A stretch of 64,000 nt of DNA from the NCBI GenBank assembly GCA_020850595.1, contig JADZEK010000105.1:22025-86024 (forward strand), read 5' to 3'. Positions within the stretch are counted from its first letter, which is position 1, and every line of letters begins with the position of its first letter. A program made the position numbers and the translations under genes. Below are positions 18,837 to 29,643 of the stretch, one piece after another. The stretch is from Anaerolineales bacterium. Lineage in GTDB: Bacteria; Chloroflexota; Anaerolineae; Anaerolineales; UBA6663. Below the pieces are notes generated by a model, which saw nothing but the letters and a program-made list of their open reading frames with translations, was not told the DNA's origin and made no database searches.

Positions 18837-19853
18837 TTATGGCCCAGGCGTCGCTTCCGGCGTGGCCGCGCCCGCGGTGGCTTCTCCCGGTGTCGCCAGC
18901 GGGTCGGGTGTGGGGGTCTGGGCGCAGGCGGTCTGCGCGTCGGCCAACTTAGCGGCCACATCCGCGTCGTCGGCCACCAACGCCTGCGCCTGGGTGTACC
19001 GGTCGGCGGCCCCGCAGTAATCGCCGGCGGCTGCCAACTGCCCGGCGTAGTTCACCTCCGCCCGGTACAAGCGCGCCGAGGTGTCGTGGAAGTAGGGCGC
19101 GATCAGGTACAACTGCTGAAGGATTTCGGTGGCCTGCTGCCAGTTCAGGCCCCAATAGCTGAGCGCCGCCAGGTAGAGCCGCGCATAGGCGCGATAGTTG
19201 AGGGCCTCGGTATCCAGCGGCCCGATCTTTTCGGCCTGGTCAATGTCGGCCATGCCGCCTTCCAGTTCATCGCCCAAGATGCGGGCAAGGCCGCGGTTGC
19301 GCAGCGCCACGAACAGCATCTCGTTGACCGGCGCGGGCTGGTAGAGCGGGTCTACCACGCGCAGGTGGTTTAGCTGGCTGATGGTGGTATCCCAATCGCT
19401 CACGGCGTAGGCGGCTTGCGCGGAGGCGAAGATGTCGGCCGCCTGGGTGCTGGTGAGCGCCGTCGTAGCAGTCGGCGTCGGGCTGGGCGTGCTCAGGGGG
19501 CGAGGGGTCGCGGTCGGGGTGGCGCTAAACGCCTGGCGCGCCTCGGCCAGCTTCTGGCCGGCGTCGCGATAGGTTGGGTCGAGGCGCACAATGTATTCGA
19601 AGCGCGCAATCGCCACCTCGTTGCGCCCGGCGGCCAGGTCTTGCAGCCCCAGGTCGTATTGCAGGGCCAGGTCAGCGGCCTGGGTGGCTTCAAACTGGCT
19701 TTGGCGCTGGGCTAGCCCGGCCTGATAGCCGGCGTAGGCCGCCCCAGCCAGCACGACGAGCAGCAGCCCCACGACGGCCAGGCCGATGAGCGACAGCCGC
19801 CGGCCGAGCGGCAGGGCCGCGGGAGTAGGGTTGGTGTCTTCCAGGTTGGTCAT
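18837..19853 (-). CDS. TM-anchored TPR protein
   Basis: Start MTNLEDTNPTPAALPLGRR; LQYDLGLQDLAAGRNEVAIARFEYIVRLDPTYRDA TPR pattern. Confidence 0.75.
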   Translation of the reverse strand: MTNLEDTNPTPAALPLGRRLSLIGLAVVGLLLVVLAGAAYAGYQAGLAQRQSQFEATQAADLALQYDLGLQDLAAGRNEVAIARFEYIVRLDPTYRDAGQKLAEARQAFSATPTATPRPLSTPSPTPTATTALTSTQAADIFASAQAAYAVSDWDTTISQLNHLRVVDPLYQPAPVNEMLFVALRNRGLARILGDELEGGMADIDQAEKIGPLDTEALNYRAYARLYLAALSYWGLNWQQATEILQQLYLIAPYFHDTSARLYRAEVNYAGQLAAAGDYCGAADRYTQAQALVADDADVAAKLADAQTACAQTPTPDPLATPGEATAGAATPEATPGP

Positions 19854-19982
19854 GTTCCGTGCCAATCGACCCGCGCAGGCCAGCAAAGCCGGCGCGAGCA
19901 CAACCCGGTCATTATAGCGTATCGGAAATGGCCCATAATCTAACGAGTTCCCTGCGATGAGCAAGCGTTCACCCTTTTTTCC

Positions 19983-20012
19983 TTGACCAGCCCGCGAACG
20001 GGGTGGTAAGAT
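19983..20012 (+). promoter_or_regulatory. promoter TTGACC-18-TAAGAT
   Basis: Upstream of 20041 CDS. Confidence 0.5.
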
Positions 20013-20040
20013 CGCCTATTGGAATTGATGTCGTAGACGA

Positions 20041-21531
20041 ATGTACCTGCAAGGCCGTTCCCTCAAGCTTCGCCGCAAAGGGCGCCGCTCTGACCCGCGC
20101 CGCGTGCTGCTGCTCATCATGCTAATCGGGGCCGGGCTGTTGCTGGTCTCGCTGCGCCATCAGGGCGTGGTGCGCCCGCTGTTCGAGGCCACCGCCGCCC
20201 CCACGCGCTTCCCCGAAACCTACGCCAACGAAGGGCAGGCCTGGTTTGCCGCCGGCAAGCTCAAAGAAGCTATCGCCGCCTACGACCAGGCCACTCGGGC
20301 CGACCCCAAGAACCTGGATTACTGGGTCGCCAAGTCGCGGATAGAGATTTACGCCGAGAAATACGAAGACGCACTGGCTTCCGCCGAATGGGCCGTGCTG
20401 GTGGCCCCGAACGACGCCAAGAGCAAGACCGCCCTGGCCTGGGCGCTCGACTGGAACGTCGTCTGGGGCTGCCGCTGCAAGAACCTGTCGGAGGCCGAGG
20501 CCGCCATCGTGACCGCCGTCGCGCTCGACAGCAACTACGCTCCGGCCCATGCCGTCTACTCAGAGATCCTCAACGACGGCCAGAAATGGACGCAGGCCTT
20601 CCAGGAAGCCGAGACCGCCTTGCGCCTCGACCCCAACCTGCTCGAGTCGCACCGGGCTATGGCCTACTCCTACGAGAACATCGGCCAATACGAAGACGCG
20701 ATCGCCAGTTACAAGAACGCCCTCAAGTTCAACCCGAACCTGATCGGGCTGTACATCTCGCTGGGGCTTAACTACCGGGTGCTGGGCGACATTGACCAGG
20801 CCATTTTCTACTTCAGCAAGGCCAGCGCTATTGACCCGCAGAACGTGCAGCCTTACCTGTACCTGAGCCGCACCCACTATCAGAACGACGAGTTGGGCAC
20901 GGCGGTGCAATACCTAGAACAGGCGCTGAATCTCGAGCCGGCCGACCCCGACATCCACGGCCGCCTGGGACTGATCTTCTTCAAGCGCCGCAATTACGAG
21001 GGCGCCTTGCCGGAACTGGCGCTGGCGGTGCTGGGCGGCACCGTGGACGCACAGGGCAACCCCCTGACCCTGGCCAGCGGCGTTCCGGTGCTGGACGTCA
21101 ACGGCACGCCGGTGGCCGCGCCGACGAACAGCCCGGTGCTACAAGTGCCGCCCAAGCCGCTCAATGACGCGGCCTCGCTAGAGTATTACTACACCTACGG
21201 TAACCTACTGGCCTACCTTAAGAAGTGCGCGCCCAACGAGGCCCCGCGTTTCTTGCAGCTCGCCCTGAACTATGACCCCGATAACCCGACCGTCCTGGGC
21301 AGCTATGAAGAGAGCATGGCGATCTGCAACGGTGAGCTGACCGTAGACGAAGCTCAAAACGGCACGGCCACGCCAGAGGGCGGCCCCACGACTACCCGCC
21401 CGGCCCCTGTGGCGACCGAACCGCCGTCCACCGAGCCGCCGGCGACGGAAGCGCCCGTGAACGACGCGCCCACGACCGAAGCGCCCGCGACGGAAACGCC
21501 GCCCGAAGCCGAAATTACCCCGACTCCGTAG
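20041..21531 (+). CDS. TM-anchored TPR repeat protein with T/P/E-rich C-terminal tail
   Basis: Multiple TPRs (AYDQATRADPKNLDYW..., ASYKNALKFNPNLIGLY...). Confidence 0.85.
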   Translation: MYLQGRSLKLRRKGRRSDPRRVLLLIMLIGAGLLLVSLRHQGVVRPLFEATAAPTRFPETYANEGQAWFAAGKLKEAIAAYDQATRADPKNLDYWVAKSRIEIYAEKYEDALASAEWAVLVAPNDAKSKTALAWALDWNVVWGCRCKNLSEAEAAIVTAVALDSNYAPAHAVYSEILNDGQKWTQAFQEAETALRLDPNLLESHRAMAYSYENIGQYEDAIASYKNALKFNPNLIGLYISLGLNYRVLGDIDQAIFYFSKASAIDPQNVQPYLYLSRTHYQNDELGTAVQYLEQALNLEPADPDIHGRLGLIFFKRRNYEGALPELALAVLGGTVDAQGNPLTLASGVPVLDVNGTPVAAPTNSPVLQVPPKPLNDAASLEYYYTYGNLLAYLKKCAPNEAPRFLQLALNYDPDNPTVLGSYEESMAICNGELTVDEAQNGTATPEGGPTTTRPAPVATEPPSTEPPATEAPVNDAPTTEAPATETPPEAEITPTP

Positions 21532-21534
21532 GAT

Positions 21535-21561
21535 TTAGCACTCTCCCCGTTCGTCTGCAAA
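21535..21561 (+). promoter_or_regulatory. degenerate upstream CIRCE element
   Basis: TTAGCACTC-N9-GTCTGCAAA; left arm perfect, right arm 6/9 to GAGTGCTAA. Confidence 0.5.
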
Positions 21562-21568
21562 TTTGGGC

Positions 21569-21597
21569 TTGACTCCGTCCGCTGGTTGCGGTAATAT
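21569..21597 (+). promoter_or_regulatory. groESL sigma70-type promoter TTGACT-17-TATAAT-like (TAATAT)
   Basis: TTGACT 21569-21574, TAATAT 21592-21597, 17-nt spacer. Confidence 0.75.
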
Positions 21598-21608
21598 CGG
21601 GCTACACG

Positions 21609-21635
21609 TTAGCACTCTCCGTTTGCGAGTGCTAA
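21609..21635 (+). promoter_or_regulatory. CIRCE element (HrcA operator)
   Basis: Perfect TTAGCACTC-N9-GAGTGCTAA upstream of groES. Confidence 0.98.
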
Positions 21636-21698
21636 CGCGCATTCTTGTCTGGGCAATTACAACCTTGGTTCACTCAACCCATTAGGAGGTTCGCAGCT

Positions 21699-22019
21699 AT
21701 GGCAATCAAACTCAAGCCCCTTGGAGACCGCGTGGTCGTCGAGCCGGTGGAGCAGGAAGAGACGACGGCCAGCGGCCTGGTGCTGCCCGAGACCGCGAAG
21801 GAAAAGCCCCAGAAGGGTGTCATCGTGGCCGCCGGGCCGGGCGCGCGCGACGATGACGGCAAGCGCGTTGGGCTGGATGTCGCCGAGGGCGACATGGTGT
21901 TGTTCGCCAAGTACGCCGGCACGGAGTTCAAGATTGACGGCAAGAAGCTCTTGATCCTCAAGGAGAGCGACCTGCTGGCGATCGTGGACAGCGACGACAA
22001 CAACAAGAAGAAGAAGTAA
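21699..22019 (+). CDS. groES: co-chaperonin GroES
   Basis: [49 protein letters not shown]. Confidence 0.98.
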   Translation: MAIKLKPLGDRVVVEPVEQEETTASGLVLPETAKEKPQKGVIVAAGPGARDDDGKRVGLDVAEGDMVLFAKYAGTEFKIDGKKLLILKESDLLAIVDSDDNNKKKK

Positions 22020-22064
22020 CTCTCCCAGCCCCCTTTTAGCGGATATTTCTAAGGAGCAGCAACG

Positions 22065-23708
<1,644 letters not shown>

Positions 23709-23766
23709 GCCCAGCGGCAGCAGCATCCCCAGCGCCTCCGCGCTGAGCGAGAGTCTCTCAAGGAAC

Positions 23767-23802
23767 AAGCCGGCCCTTCGCAAGAGGGGCCGGCTTGGTT
23801 TA
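23767..23802 (+). terminator. rho-independent terminator AAGCCGGCCC/GGGCCGGCTT
   Basis: 10-bp perfect stem followed by GGTTT after groEL. Confidence 0.8.
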
Positions 23803-23929
23803 ACCGGCCGGAACGCCGCAGCCGCCAGAGCGCCGGCCGGTTGCGGCCGCAGGCCCTATCTGTGCTACACTCGCAGACACGCACGAGCGTCGGCGTTTAA
23901 CGCGCTCCCGGCCGGAGTTAACTCACCCG

Positions 23930-25225
23930 ATGACGCTACCGTTCACGCAATGGCCTTACCTCCCGACCCTGCTGCGCCTCGGCCTGGCCCTGGCGGTCGG
24001 CTTGTTTATCGGCGTCGAGCGCGAACGGCGCGGCAAAGAGTCGGGCCTGCGCACCTTCGCCTTCACGGCGTTGCTGGGCGGCATCGGCGGCCTGCTGGGC
24101 GATATGTACGCCATCGTGGCCCTGCTCCTGATCGGGCTGCTGGTCGTCTTCCTCAACGTCAACAGCCTGCGCAGCGGCCACGGCGTGGAGCTGACCACCT
24201 CGGCCACCCTGCTGCTGACGGGGTTCGCCGGCGTGCTGTGCGGTCAGGGGCACACCCTGACCCCTTCCGCGCTGGCGGTCATCATCGTCGCGCTGCTGGC
24301 CTGGAAGGAACCGCTGGCCGGTTTCTCCATCGGCCTGAGCGAGGTGGAACTACGCTCGGCCATCCTGCTCGCCATCCTGGCCATCGTCATCTACCCGGCG
24401 CTGCCCGAAGGCGCCATTGACCCCTGGGGCGCCGTCGAGCCGCGCACCGCGTGGGTCACCGTCATCCTGATTGCCGGGTTGGGCTTTATCAACTACATCC
24501 TGTGGAAAATCTACGGGTCGCGCGGGGTGGAGTTGACCGGCTTCTTGGGTGGGCTGATCAACAGCAGCATCGTCATCAGCGCCCTGGCGGTGCGGGTCCG
24601 GGAGACCCAGGGCCAGTTGCGTGAGCCGGTTTACCGCGGCATGCTGCTGGCGGTCGCGGCCATGGCCGTGCGCAACGCGGTGCTGCTGGCGCTGCTGGCC
24701 CCCGTGGGACTGGCCTGGTCAGCGCTCGCCTTTGGCCTCATGCTGCTCACGACGCTGGGCCTGGCCTTCCTGCGGCATCCGCGGAGTCTGCCGGCTGAGG
24801 CGGCCGGCGCGCCGGCGCTTAACTTCACTTCGCCCTTCTCGCTGCAATCGGCGCTGAAATTTGGACTGCTGCTGCTGATCATCCAGGTCGCCGGCATCCT
24901 GGCGCAACTTACCCTGGGCCATGTCGGCATCTACGCGGTGAGCTTTTTTGGGGGGCTGATTTCAAGCGCCAGCGCAGTCGCTGCGGCGGCCACCCTGGGG
25001 CAGCACGGCACGATCACGGCCCAGGTGGCCGGCATCTGCGCTGTCCTGGCCTCACTGGCGAGCGTGGGCGCGAACCTGCCGTTCATCATTTCGGCCAACG
25101 ACCGCGCGCTGGTGCGCCGGCTGGCCTGGTCCACCGGTATCATCGCGCTGGCCGGCGTGGTGGGGCTGGGCCTGCAAGTGGCCTTTTGGCCGGCCATCCA
25201 GTCCATCGTCGCGGCGGCCCCCTAG
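23930..25225 (+). CDS. MgtC/SapB-family + DUF4010 membrane protein
   Basis: RLGLALAVGLFIGVERERRGKESGLRTFAFTALLGGIGGLLG; long hydrophobic C-terminal region. Confidence 0.88.
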   Translation: MTLPFTQWPYLPTLLRLGLALAVGLFIGVERERRGKESGLRTFAFTALLGGIGGLLGDMYAIVALLLIGLLVVFLNVNSLRSGHGVELTTSATLLLTGFAGVLCGQGHTLTPSALAVIIVALLAWKEPLAGFSIGLSEVELRSAILLAILAIVIYPALPEGAIDPWGAVEPRTAWVTVILIAGLGFINYILWKIYGSRGVELTGFLGGLINSSIVISALAVRVRETQGQLREPVYRGMLLAVAAMAVRNAVLLALLAPVGLAWSALAFGLMLLTTLGLAFLRHPRSLPAEAAGAPALNFTSPFSLQSALKFGLLLLIIQVAGILAQLTLGHVGIYAVSFFGGLISSASAVAAAATLGQHGTITAQVAGICAVLASLASVGANLPFIISANDRALVRRLAWSTGIIALAGVVGLGLQVAFWPAIQSIVAAAP

Positions 25226-25355
25226 CCCGCGGCCGTCAGCTTGCCGCCAGCCGGCTGTCGGCTGCCCGGCGCGCGCCCCCGCAACCGGCGACGCCAACCC
25301 GCGTAATGGTGAGTGTCTACAGTACTGGTTGGATCACCGGCTTAGGAGGCCTGCA

Positions 25356-25550
25356 ATGACCACTCAATATCGCGCCCTGCGCCGCTCGCGCCACAACCGT
25401 GTGGTGGCGGGCGTCTGCGGCGGCATCGCCGACTTTTTGGGGATCAGCGCGTTTTGGCCGCGACTGTTCTTCCTGATCGCCCTCATCCCCGGCGGCGTGC
25501 CCGGCCTGGCTCTTTATGTGCTAGCCTGGATTGTGATGCCCGTCGCCTGA
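25356..25550 (+). CDS. PspC domain protein
   Basis: MTTQYRALRRSRHNRVVAGVCGGIADFLGI...GLALYVLAWIVMP. Confidence 0.92.
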   Translation: MTTQYRALRRSRHNRVVAGVCGGIADFLGISAFWPRLFFLIALIPGGVPGLALYVLAWIVMPVA

Positions 25551-25624
25551 CGCGCCTGCCCGCCCCGCCGGCCCTGCGCCGCCTGGCCCAACGCAGGTCG
25601 GGCGGCGCGGGCGGCGGCCTAGCC

Positions 25625-25816
25625 CTAGCGGGTGGCGAACAGCGCCAGCCCTGTCAGAACCGCGCTGAGCACCAGCAGCCCCACGCAACCCAGCGCGAAG
25701 GCTCGCATCGTCAGGCGCAACATCCCCTTCATGATCGTCCAGCCAATCACCAGGACGACCAGGAAGGCCCCGAGCATCGCCCAATCTACCTGTGATAGAT
25801 CAAACGGCAACGACAT
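25625..25816 (-). CDS. small two-TM membrane protein
   Basis: 63 aa hydrophobic ORF between PspC and hutI. Confidence 0.5.
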   Translation of the reverse strand: MSLPFDLSQVDWAMLGAFLVVLVIGWTIMKGMLRLTMRAFALGCVGLLVLSAVLTGLALFATR

Positions 25817-25831
25817 GCCAGTCTCCTCGCC

Positions 25832-27115
25832 TCACGCGCCCGCCGGCGCATTTTCCACCACCACCCGGCCGGCCTTAATCACCGTCTGTACCAGGTTGCC
25901 GCCGTAGCGGTACCCCAACTGGCGGTAGTCGCCCACCGCCAACACCAGCAGGTCGGCCTGCTTGCCCGGCTCCAGGCTGCCGACCTCCGCCTCCAAGCGC
26001 ACGGCGCGCGCCGCGTTGATGGTCGCCGCGGCGATGGCCTGCGAGGGCGTGAGCTTCATGTAACGGCAGGCCAGCGCCAGCACCATTTGCATGTTCTCAC
26101 ACCAGGTGGTGCCGGGGTTTAGGTCGCTGGCCAGCGCCAGCACCCCACCCGCCGCGATGATCTTCTGGGCGGGCGTGTAGTCGCTCTGCGCCAGCCCAAA
26201 CGGCGTGCCCGGCAGGCCGACGGCCACAGTGGCGCCCTGCCCGAGCGCGGCGATGTCGGCCTCGGGCGTGTACACCAGGTGGTCGGCCGAGGCCGCCCCC
26301 AGCTCCACCGCCAGCGCCGTGCCGCCCAGCCCCACGAACTCATCGGCGTGCACCTTAAGGCCAAAGCCCAGGTCGCGGGCGCGCTCCAGCACGCGCCGCG
26401 CTTGGGCCACGGTGAACGCGCCGTCTTCACAGAAGACGTCGCAGAACACCGGGAGGTTGCGCGCGGCCCAGCGCGGCAGGCGCGCGGCGGCGGCGGGCAG
26501 CAGCGTATCTACGACCAGGTCAACATAGGCGTCGGCGCGCCCCGCATATTCGGCGGGCACGGCGTGGGCGGGCAAGAAGGTCGGCACGAGCGTCCACGGC
26601 CCTTCGGCGGCCAGTTGCTCCAGCGCGTCGAGTTGGCGCAGTTCGGCGTCTAGCTCCAGCCCATAGCCGGTCTTGGCTTCGAGCGTGGTGGTGCCGTGCG
26701 CCAACATGCGGCGCAGGCGCGGGCGCGTTTCGGCCACGAGTTGGTCGAGGCCGGCGGCGCGCGTCTGCCGCACGGTAGACATGATGCCGCCGCCCGCCGC
26801 CATCAGCTCCATATAGGTCGCGCCAGCCAGCCGCTGCTCGAACTCGTGAGCGCGGTCGCCCGCCCACACCGCGTGCGTGTGCGGGTCCACGAAGCCGGGC
26901 AAGACCACCCGGCCGCGCGCGTCTAGCTCGGCCCGCGCCCGCACCTGGGCGCGCACCTCGGCCGTCGGCCCTGCGCGCACGATGCGGCCGGCGCGCACCG
27001 CCACCGCGCCGTCGGCCACCAGACCCAGCGCGCCCAACTGCGCGCCGCGCCGCGGGCCGCCCGCCAGCGTGAGCAACTGCGCGGCCGAATGGATGAGCAG
27101 ATCGCACTCCACCAT
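25832..27115 (-). CDS. hutI: imidazolonepropionase
   Basis: VVLPGFVDPHTHAVWAGDRAHEFEQRLAGATYMELMAAGGGIMSTVRQTR...ETKTGYGL-like; start MVECDLLIHSAAQ. Confidence 0.95.
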   Translation of the reverse strand: MVECDLLIHSAAQLLTLAGGPRRGAQLGALGLVADGAVAVRAGRIVRAGPTAEVRAQVRARAELDARGRVVLPGFVDPHTHAVWAGDRAHEFEQRLAGATYMELMAAGGGIMSTVRQTRAAGLDQLVAETRPRLRRMLAHGTTTLEAKTGYGLELDAELRQLDALEQLAAEGPWTLVPTFLPAHAVPAEYAGRADAYVDLVVDTLLPAAAARLPRWAARNLPVFCDVFCEDGAFTVAQARRVLERARDLGFGLKVHADEFVGLGGTALAVELGAASADHLVYTPEADIAALGQGATVAVGLPGTPFGLAQSDYTPAQKIIAAGGVLALASDLNPGTTWCENMQMVLALACRYMKLTPSQAIAAATINAARAVRLEAEVGSLEPGKQADLLVLAVGDYRQLGYRYGGNLVQTVIKAGRVVVENAPAGA

Positions 27116-27291
27116 GCGGAGAGTGTAGCCCAAAACCAACGAAACGGCCCAGGCACGGGCCTGAGCCGTTCGAGGCAACCGGCCGCGGGCAGCGGCCGTT
27201 TCAGCGGAGAGTGTAGCCCAAAACCAGCGAAACGGCCCAGGCACGGGCCTGAGCCATTCGAGGCAACCGGCCGCGGGCGGCGGCCGTTTCA
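27116..27291. repeat. 88-bp tandem direct repeat (27116-27203, 27204-27291), 3 mismatches
   Basis: Two near-identical copies; each contains GAAACGGCC...GGCCGTTTC inverted repeat. Confidence 0.97.
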
Positions 27292-27918
27292 GGGGAAGGT
27301 CGTGTTGTAGAACCAGCCGTAGCTGTAGTAGCCCGCGGTGTTTTGCAGCCGCACCGAAATGGCCGCCGCGTTGGCGAGCGGCGCCGGGATGCCCAGGGTG
27401 GCGGTGAGCACACCGCCCGCGCCCGAGTTGACCGTGCCTGCCACGTAGCCCACGCCCAGCGCGCCAATCGGCCCCATCGTTACGTCGAACACCTGGTTGG
27501 CGGGGAAGTTGGCCGTGCGCACGGTGACCGACAGGTTGCGCGTGACCGACACGATCGCGAAGGTCGGCACACCCCCGGCGGGCGGCGCGGTGGTAGGCAC
27601 GGCCGTTGGGCCGCTCACCGGCGTGGCGGCGGGGGCGGCGGTTGGGGTGGGCGTGGCCGAGGCGCCCGGCGTGGCGCTCGGGCCGGGCGTGCCCATCGCC
27701 GGAATGCACAGCACCTGGCCGACGAAGATCAGATTGGGGTTGGTGAGGTGGTTGGCCGCGGCGAGTTCGGTCCACTTGATGCCGTGCGCCAGGCCGATGC
27801 GGTAGAGGTTGTCGCCGGCCTTGACCGTGTAAGACGTGGCGCAGGTCTGCGCGCTCGCGGGCAGCGCGGGCACGGCCAGCAGGCTGACCGCCAACCAGAA
27901 CGATACCCAGCGTTTCAT
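27289..27918 (-). CDS. secreted LysM-domain protein
   Basis: MKRWVSFWLAVSLLAVPALPASAQ signal; YTVKAGDNLYRIGLAHGIKWTELAAANHLTNPNLIFVGQVLCIP LysM. Confidence 0.92.
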   Translation of the reverse strand: MKRWVSFWLAVSLLAVPALPASAQTCATSYTVKAGDNLYRIGLAHGIKWTELAAANHLTNPNLIFVGQVLCIPAMGTPGPSATPGASATPTPTAAPAATPVSGPTAVPTTAPPAGGVPTFAIVSVTRNLSVTVRTANFPANQVFDVTMGPIGALGVGYVAGTVNSGAGGVLTATLGIPAPLANAAAISVRLQNTAGYYSYGWFYNTTFP

Positions 27919-28057
27919 GTAGGCCTCCTGGCCGTCCACTTAAGGCGGGTGAACGGCCCTAAGTCTGGAACCGGAGCAGCCTTAATTATAGGGCCGAACG
28001 GGCTGCGTTGAACGGCGGAACGCGGCGGACAACTGCCAGTGCGAGGCCCTCAGCCGG

Positions 28058-29236
28058 TCAGTCGTGATGGCGCTCGCGCACCAGGAATACGATCAGCGCC
28101 AGGCCCGCCAGGTTGGCCAGCGCCGCCGCTACGCCGATCCAGCCGAAGCCCAGCGCGAACAGGCGCGGCCCACTGAAAGCGCCCACCATGCGGCCCGCGG
28201 AGTGCAGCGCGGCGTTCAGGCTCATCACGCGGAAGCGCGCGGAGGGCACCAGCTGGGTCATAAGGGGCAGCGAGCCGACCAGCGTGAACTCGAAGGCGAG
28301 GTAGACGAAGAATAACCCGGCCAGCGCCAGCGGGAGCTGCCCGCCCGTTAACGGGATGAGGCCATAGGCCGCGGCGCTCGCCAGCAGTCCGACCGCCACG
28401 GCGCGCCGTTTGCCCATCTTGTCCGCCAGGACCATGACCAGCACTTCGCCGAGCAACTCGGCCAGGCCGATGACGGTGGCCGTTAGGCCCAACTCGGCGG
28501 TGGTAAGGCCGAAAGCCTGCTCCAGCCAGCCGGCGTAGACCACATTGAACAGCTCGTTGGCGCCGCCGGCCAGCAGCCCCAGCCCGCCGCCCCACAGCAC
28601 CACCGGGTGCCGGCGGATGAGCGCGTAGTAACCCAGGCTGGGCGCATGCCCCGCGCCGCGCTGCGGCACATCGTGCGGCAGCACGAACCAGAGGGCGGCC
28701 GCCACAGCGACGCCCGCCGCCGCCAGCGGCAAGAACGGCGCGCGCCAGGTCGCGCGCGCGATGAGAAAGCCGATCAGCGGCAGCCCGACGAACGAGGCGC
28801 CCGACCAGCCCAGTTCGATGAAGGCGATGACCAGGCCGCGCCGCGCATAGGGCGTGCGGTCGCTCAGGTGGGCCTGCAGCGCCGGGTCGAACATGTACTT
28901 GCAGCCGGCTACGGCGAAGAGATAGACGGCGAAGGTCGCCAGGCTGGGGAATACGCCCAGCAGCAGCAGGCCGGCCACGAAGATCACCAGCCCGAGCAGC
29001 GCCGTGAAGCGCCGGCCAATGCGGTCGGGCAGCCCGCCCAGCGCCGGCGACACCAGTCCCAGCGCCCCGCGCAGCGAGATCAACCCCGCCAGCGTTTCGG
29101 GCGGCACGCCCAGGCCGCGGCTGAGGGCAGGCAAGAAGGGATAGACCAGGCGCTGGGCGGTGTTGATGACCGCGCGCGCCAGCGTCGCGATGACGACCTG
29201 CGTACGCAGGTGCATCGCGGGGGCGGGGGTGGTCAT
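28058..29236 (-). CDS. MFS transporter
   Basis: 12-TM pattern; GLPDRIGRRFTALLGL motif A; second LADKMGKRRAVAVG. Confidence 0.9.
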   Translation of the reverse strand: MTTPAPAMHLRTQVVIATLARAVINTAQRLVYPFLPALSRGLGVPPETLAGLISLRGALGLVSPALGGLPDRIGRRFTALLGLVIFVAGLLLLGVFPSLATFAVYLFAVAGCKYMFDPALQAHLSDRTPYARRGLVIAFIELGWSGASFVGLPLIGFLIARATWRAPFLPLAAAGVAVAAALWFVLPHDVPQRGAGHAPSLGYYALIRRHPVVLWGGGLGLLAGGANELFNVVYAGWLEQAFGLTTAELGLTATVIGLAELLGEVLVMVLADKMGKRRAVAVGLLASAAAYGLIPLTGGQLPLALAGLFFVYLAFEFTLVGSLPLMTQLVPSARFRVMSLNAALHSAGRMVGAFSGPRLFALGFGWIGVAAALANLAGLALIVFLVRERHHD

Positions 29237-29640
29237 GCGGGTTGGTCGAGAGTCAGGCGTAGGTCTTGGGCGGCGGCGCGGGCGGCGTGCAGGACCAGGC
29301 CCAGCGCGGCGTCGGGCGCGAGGAGCAGCGCCAGCGAGGCGTCGGCGGTCACGGGCAGGATCGCCAGCGCCCCACGGTCGCCCGCCGCCACGATCTGTTG
29401 AAACGCGCCTTGATTCAGCCGGGCGAGCGCGCGCTCGGCGTGGCCCGCCAGCACCGCGGCCAGGGCGGCCACGTGCTCACCGCCCTCCGGCGCGTGCCGA
29501 TCGGCGTCCCAGCCGGGCGGATAGGCCGCGATGACCAGGCCGTCGGCGGTGATGAGCGCGGCCCCCTGCACGGCGGGCACGGCCTGCTGGAGGGCGGCCA
29601 GGCGGCGAAGCAGCGAAGCAGAACGGATGGTGATGGGCAT
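29233..29640 (-). CDS. Roadblock/LC7 domain protein
   Basis: LQQAVPAVQGAALITADGLVIAAYPPG...VAALAAVLAGHAERALARLNQGAFQQIVAAGDRGALAILPV; 4-nt overlap with MFS start. Confidence 0.8.
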   Translation of the reverse strand: MPITIRSASLLRRLAALQQAVPAVQGAALITADGLVIAAYPPGWDADRHAPEGGEHVAALAAVLAGHAERALARLNQGAFQQIVAAGDRGALAILPVTADASLALLLAPDAALGLVLHAARAAAQDLRLTLDQPA

Positions 29641-29643
29641 GGC

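Noticed and set aside
25325-25350. GGTTGGATCACC resembling the 3' end of 16S rRNA
   Set aside because: Only 12 nt match, followed by GGCTTAGGAGG rather than TCCTTT, and no upstream rRNA sequence; coincidence in the pspC leader
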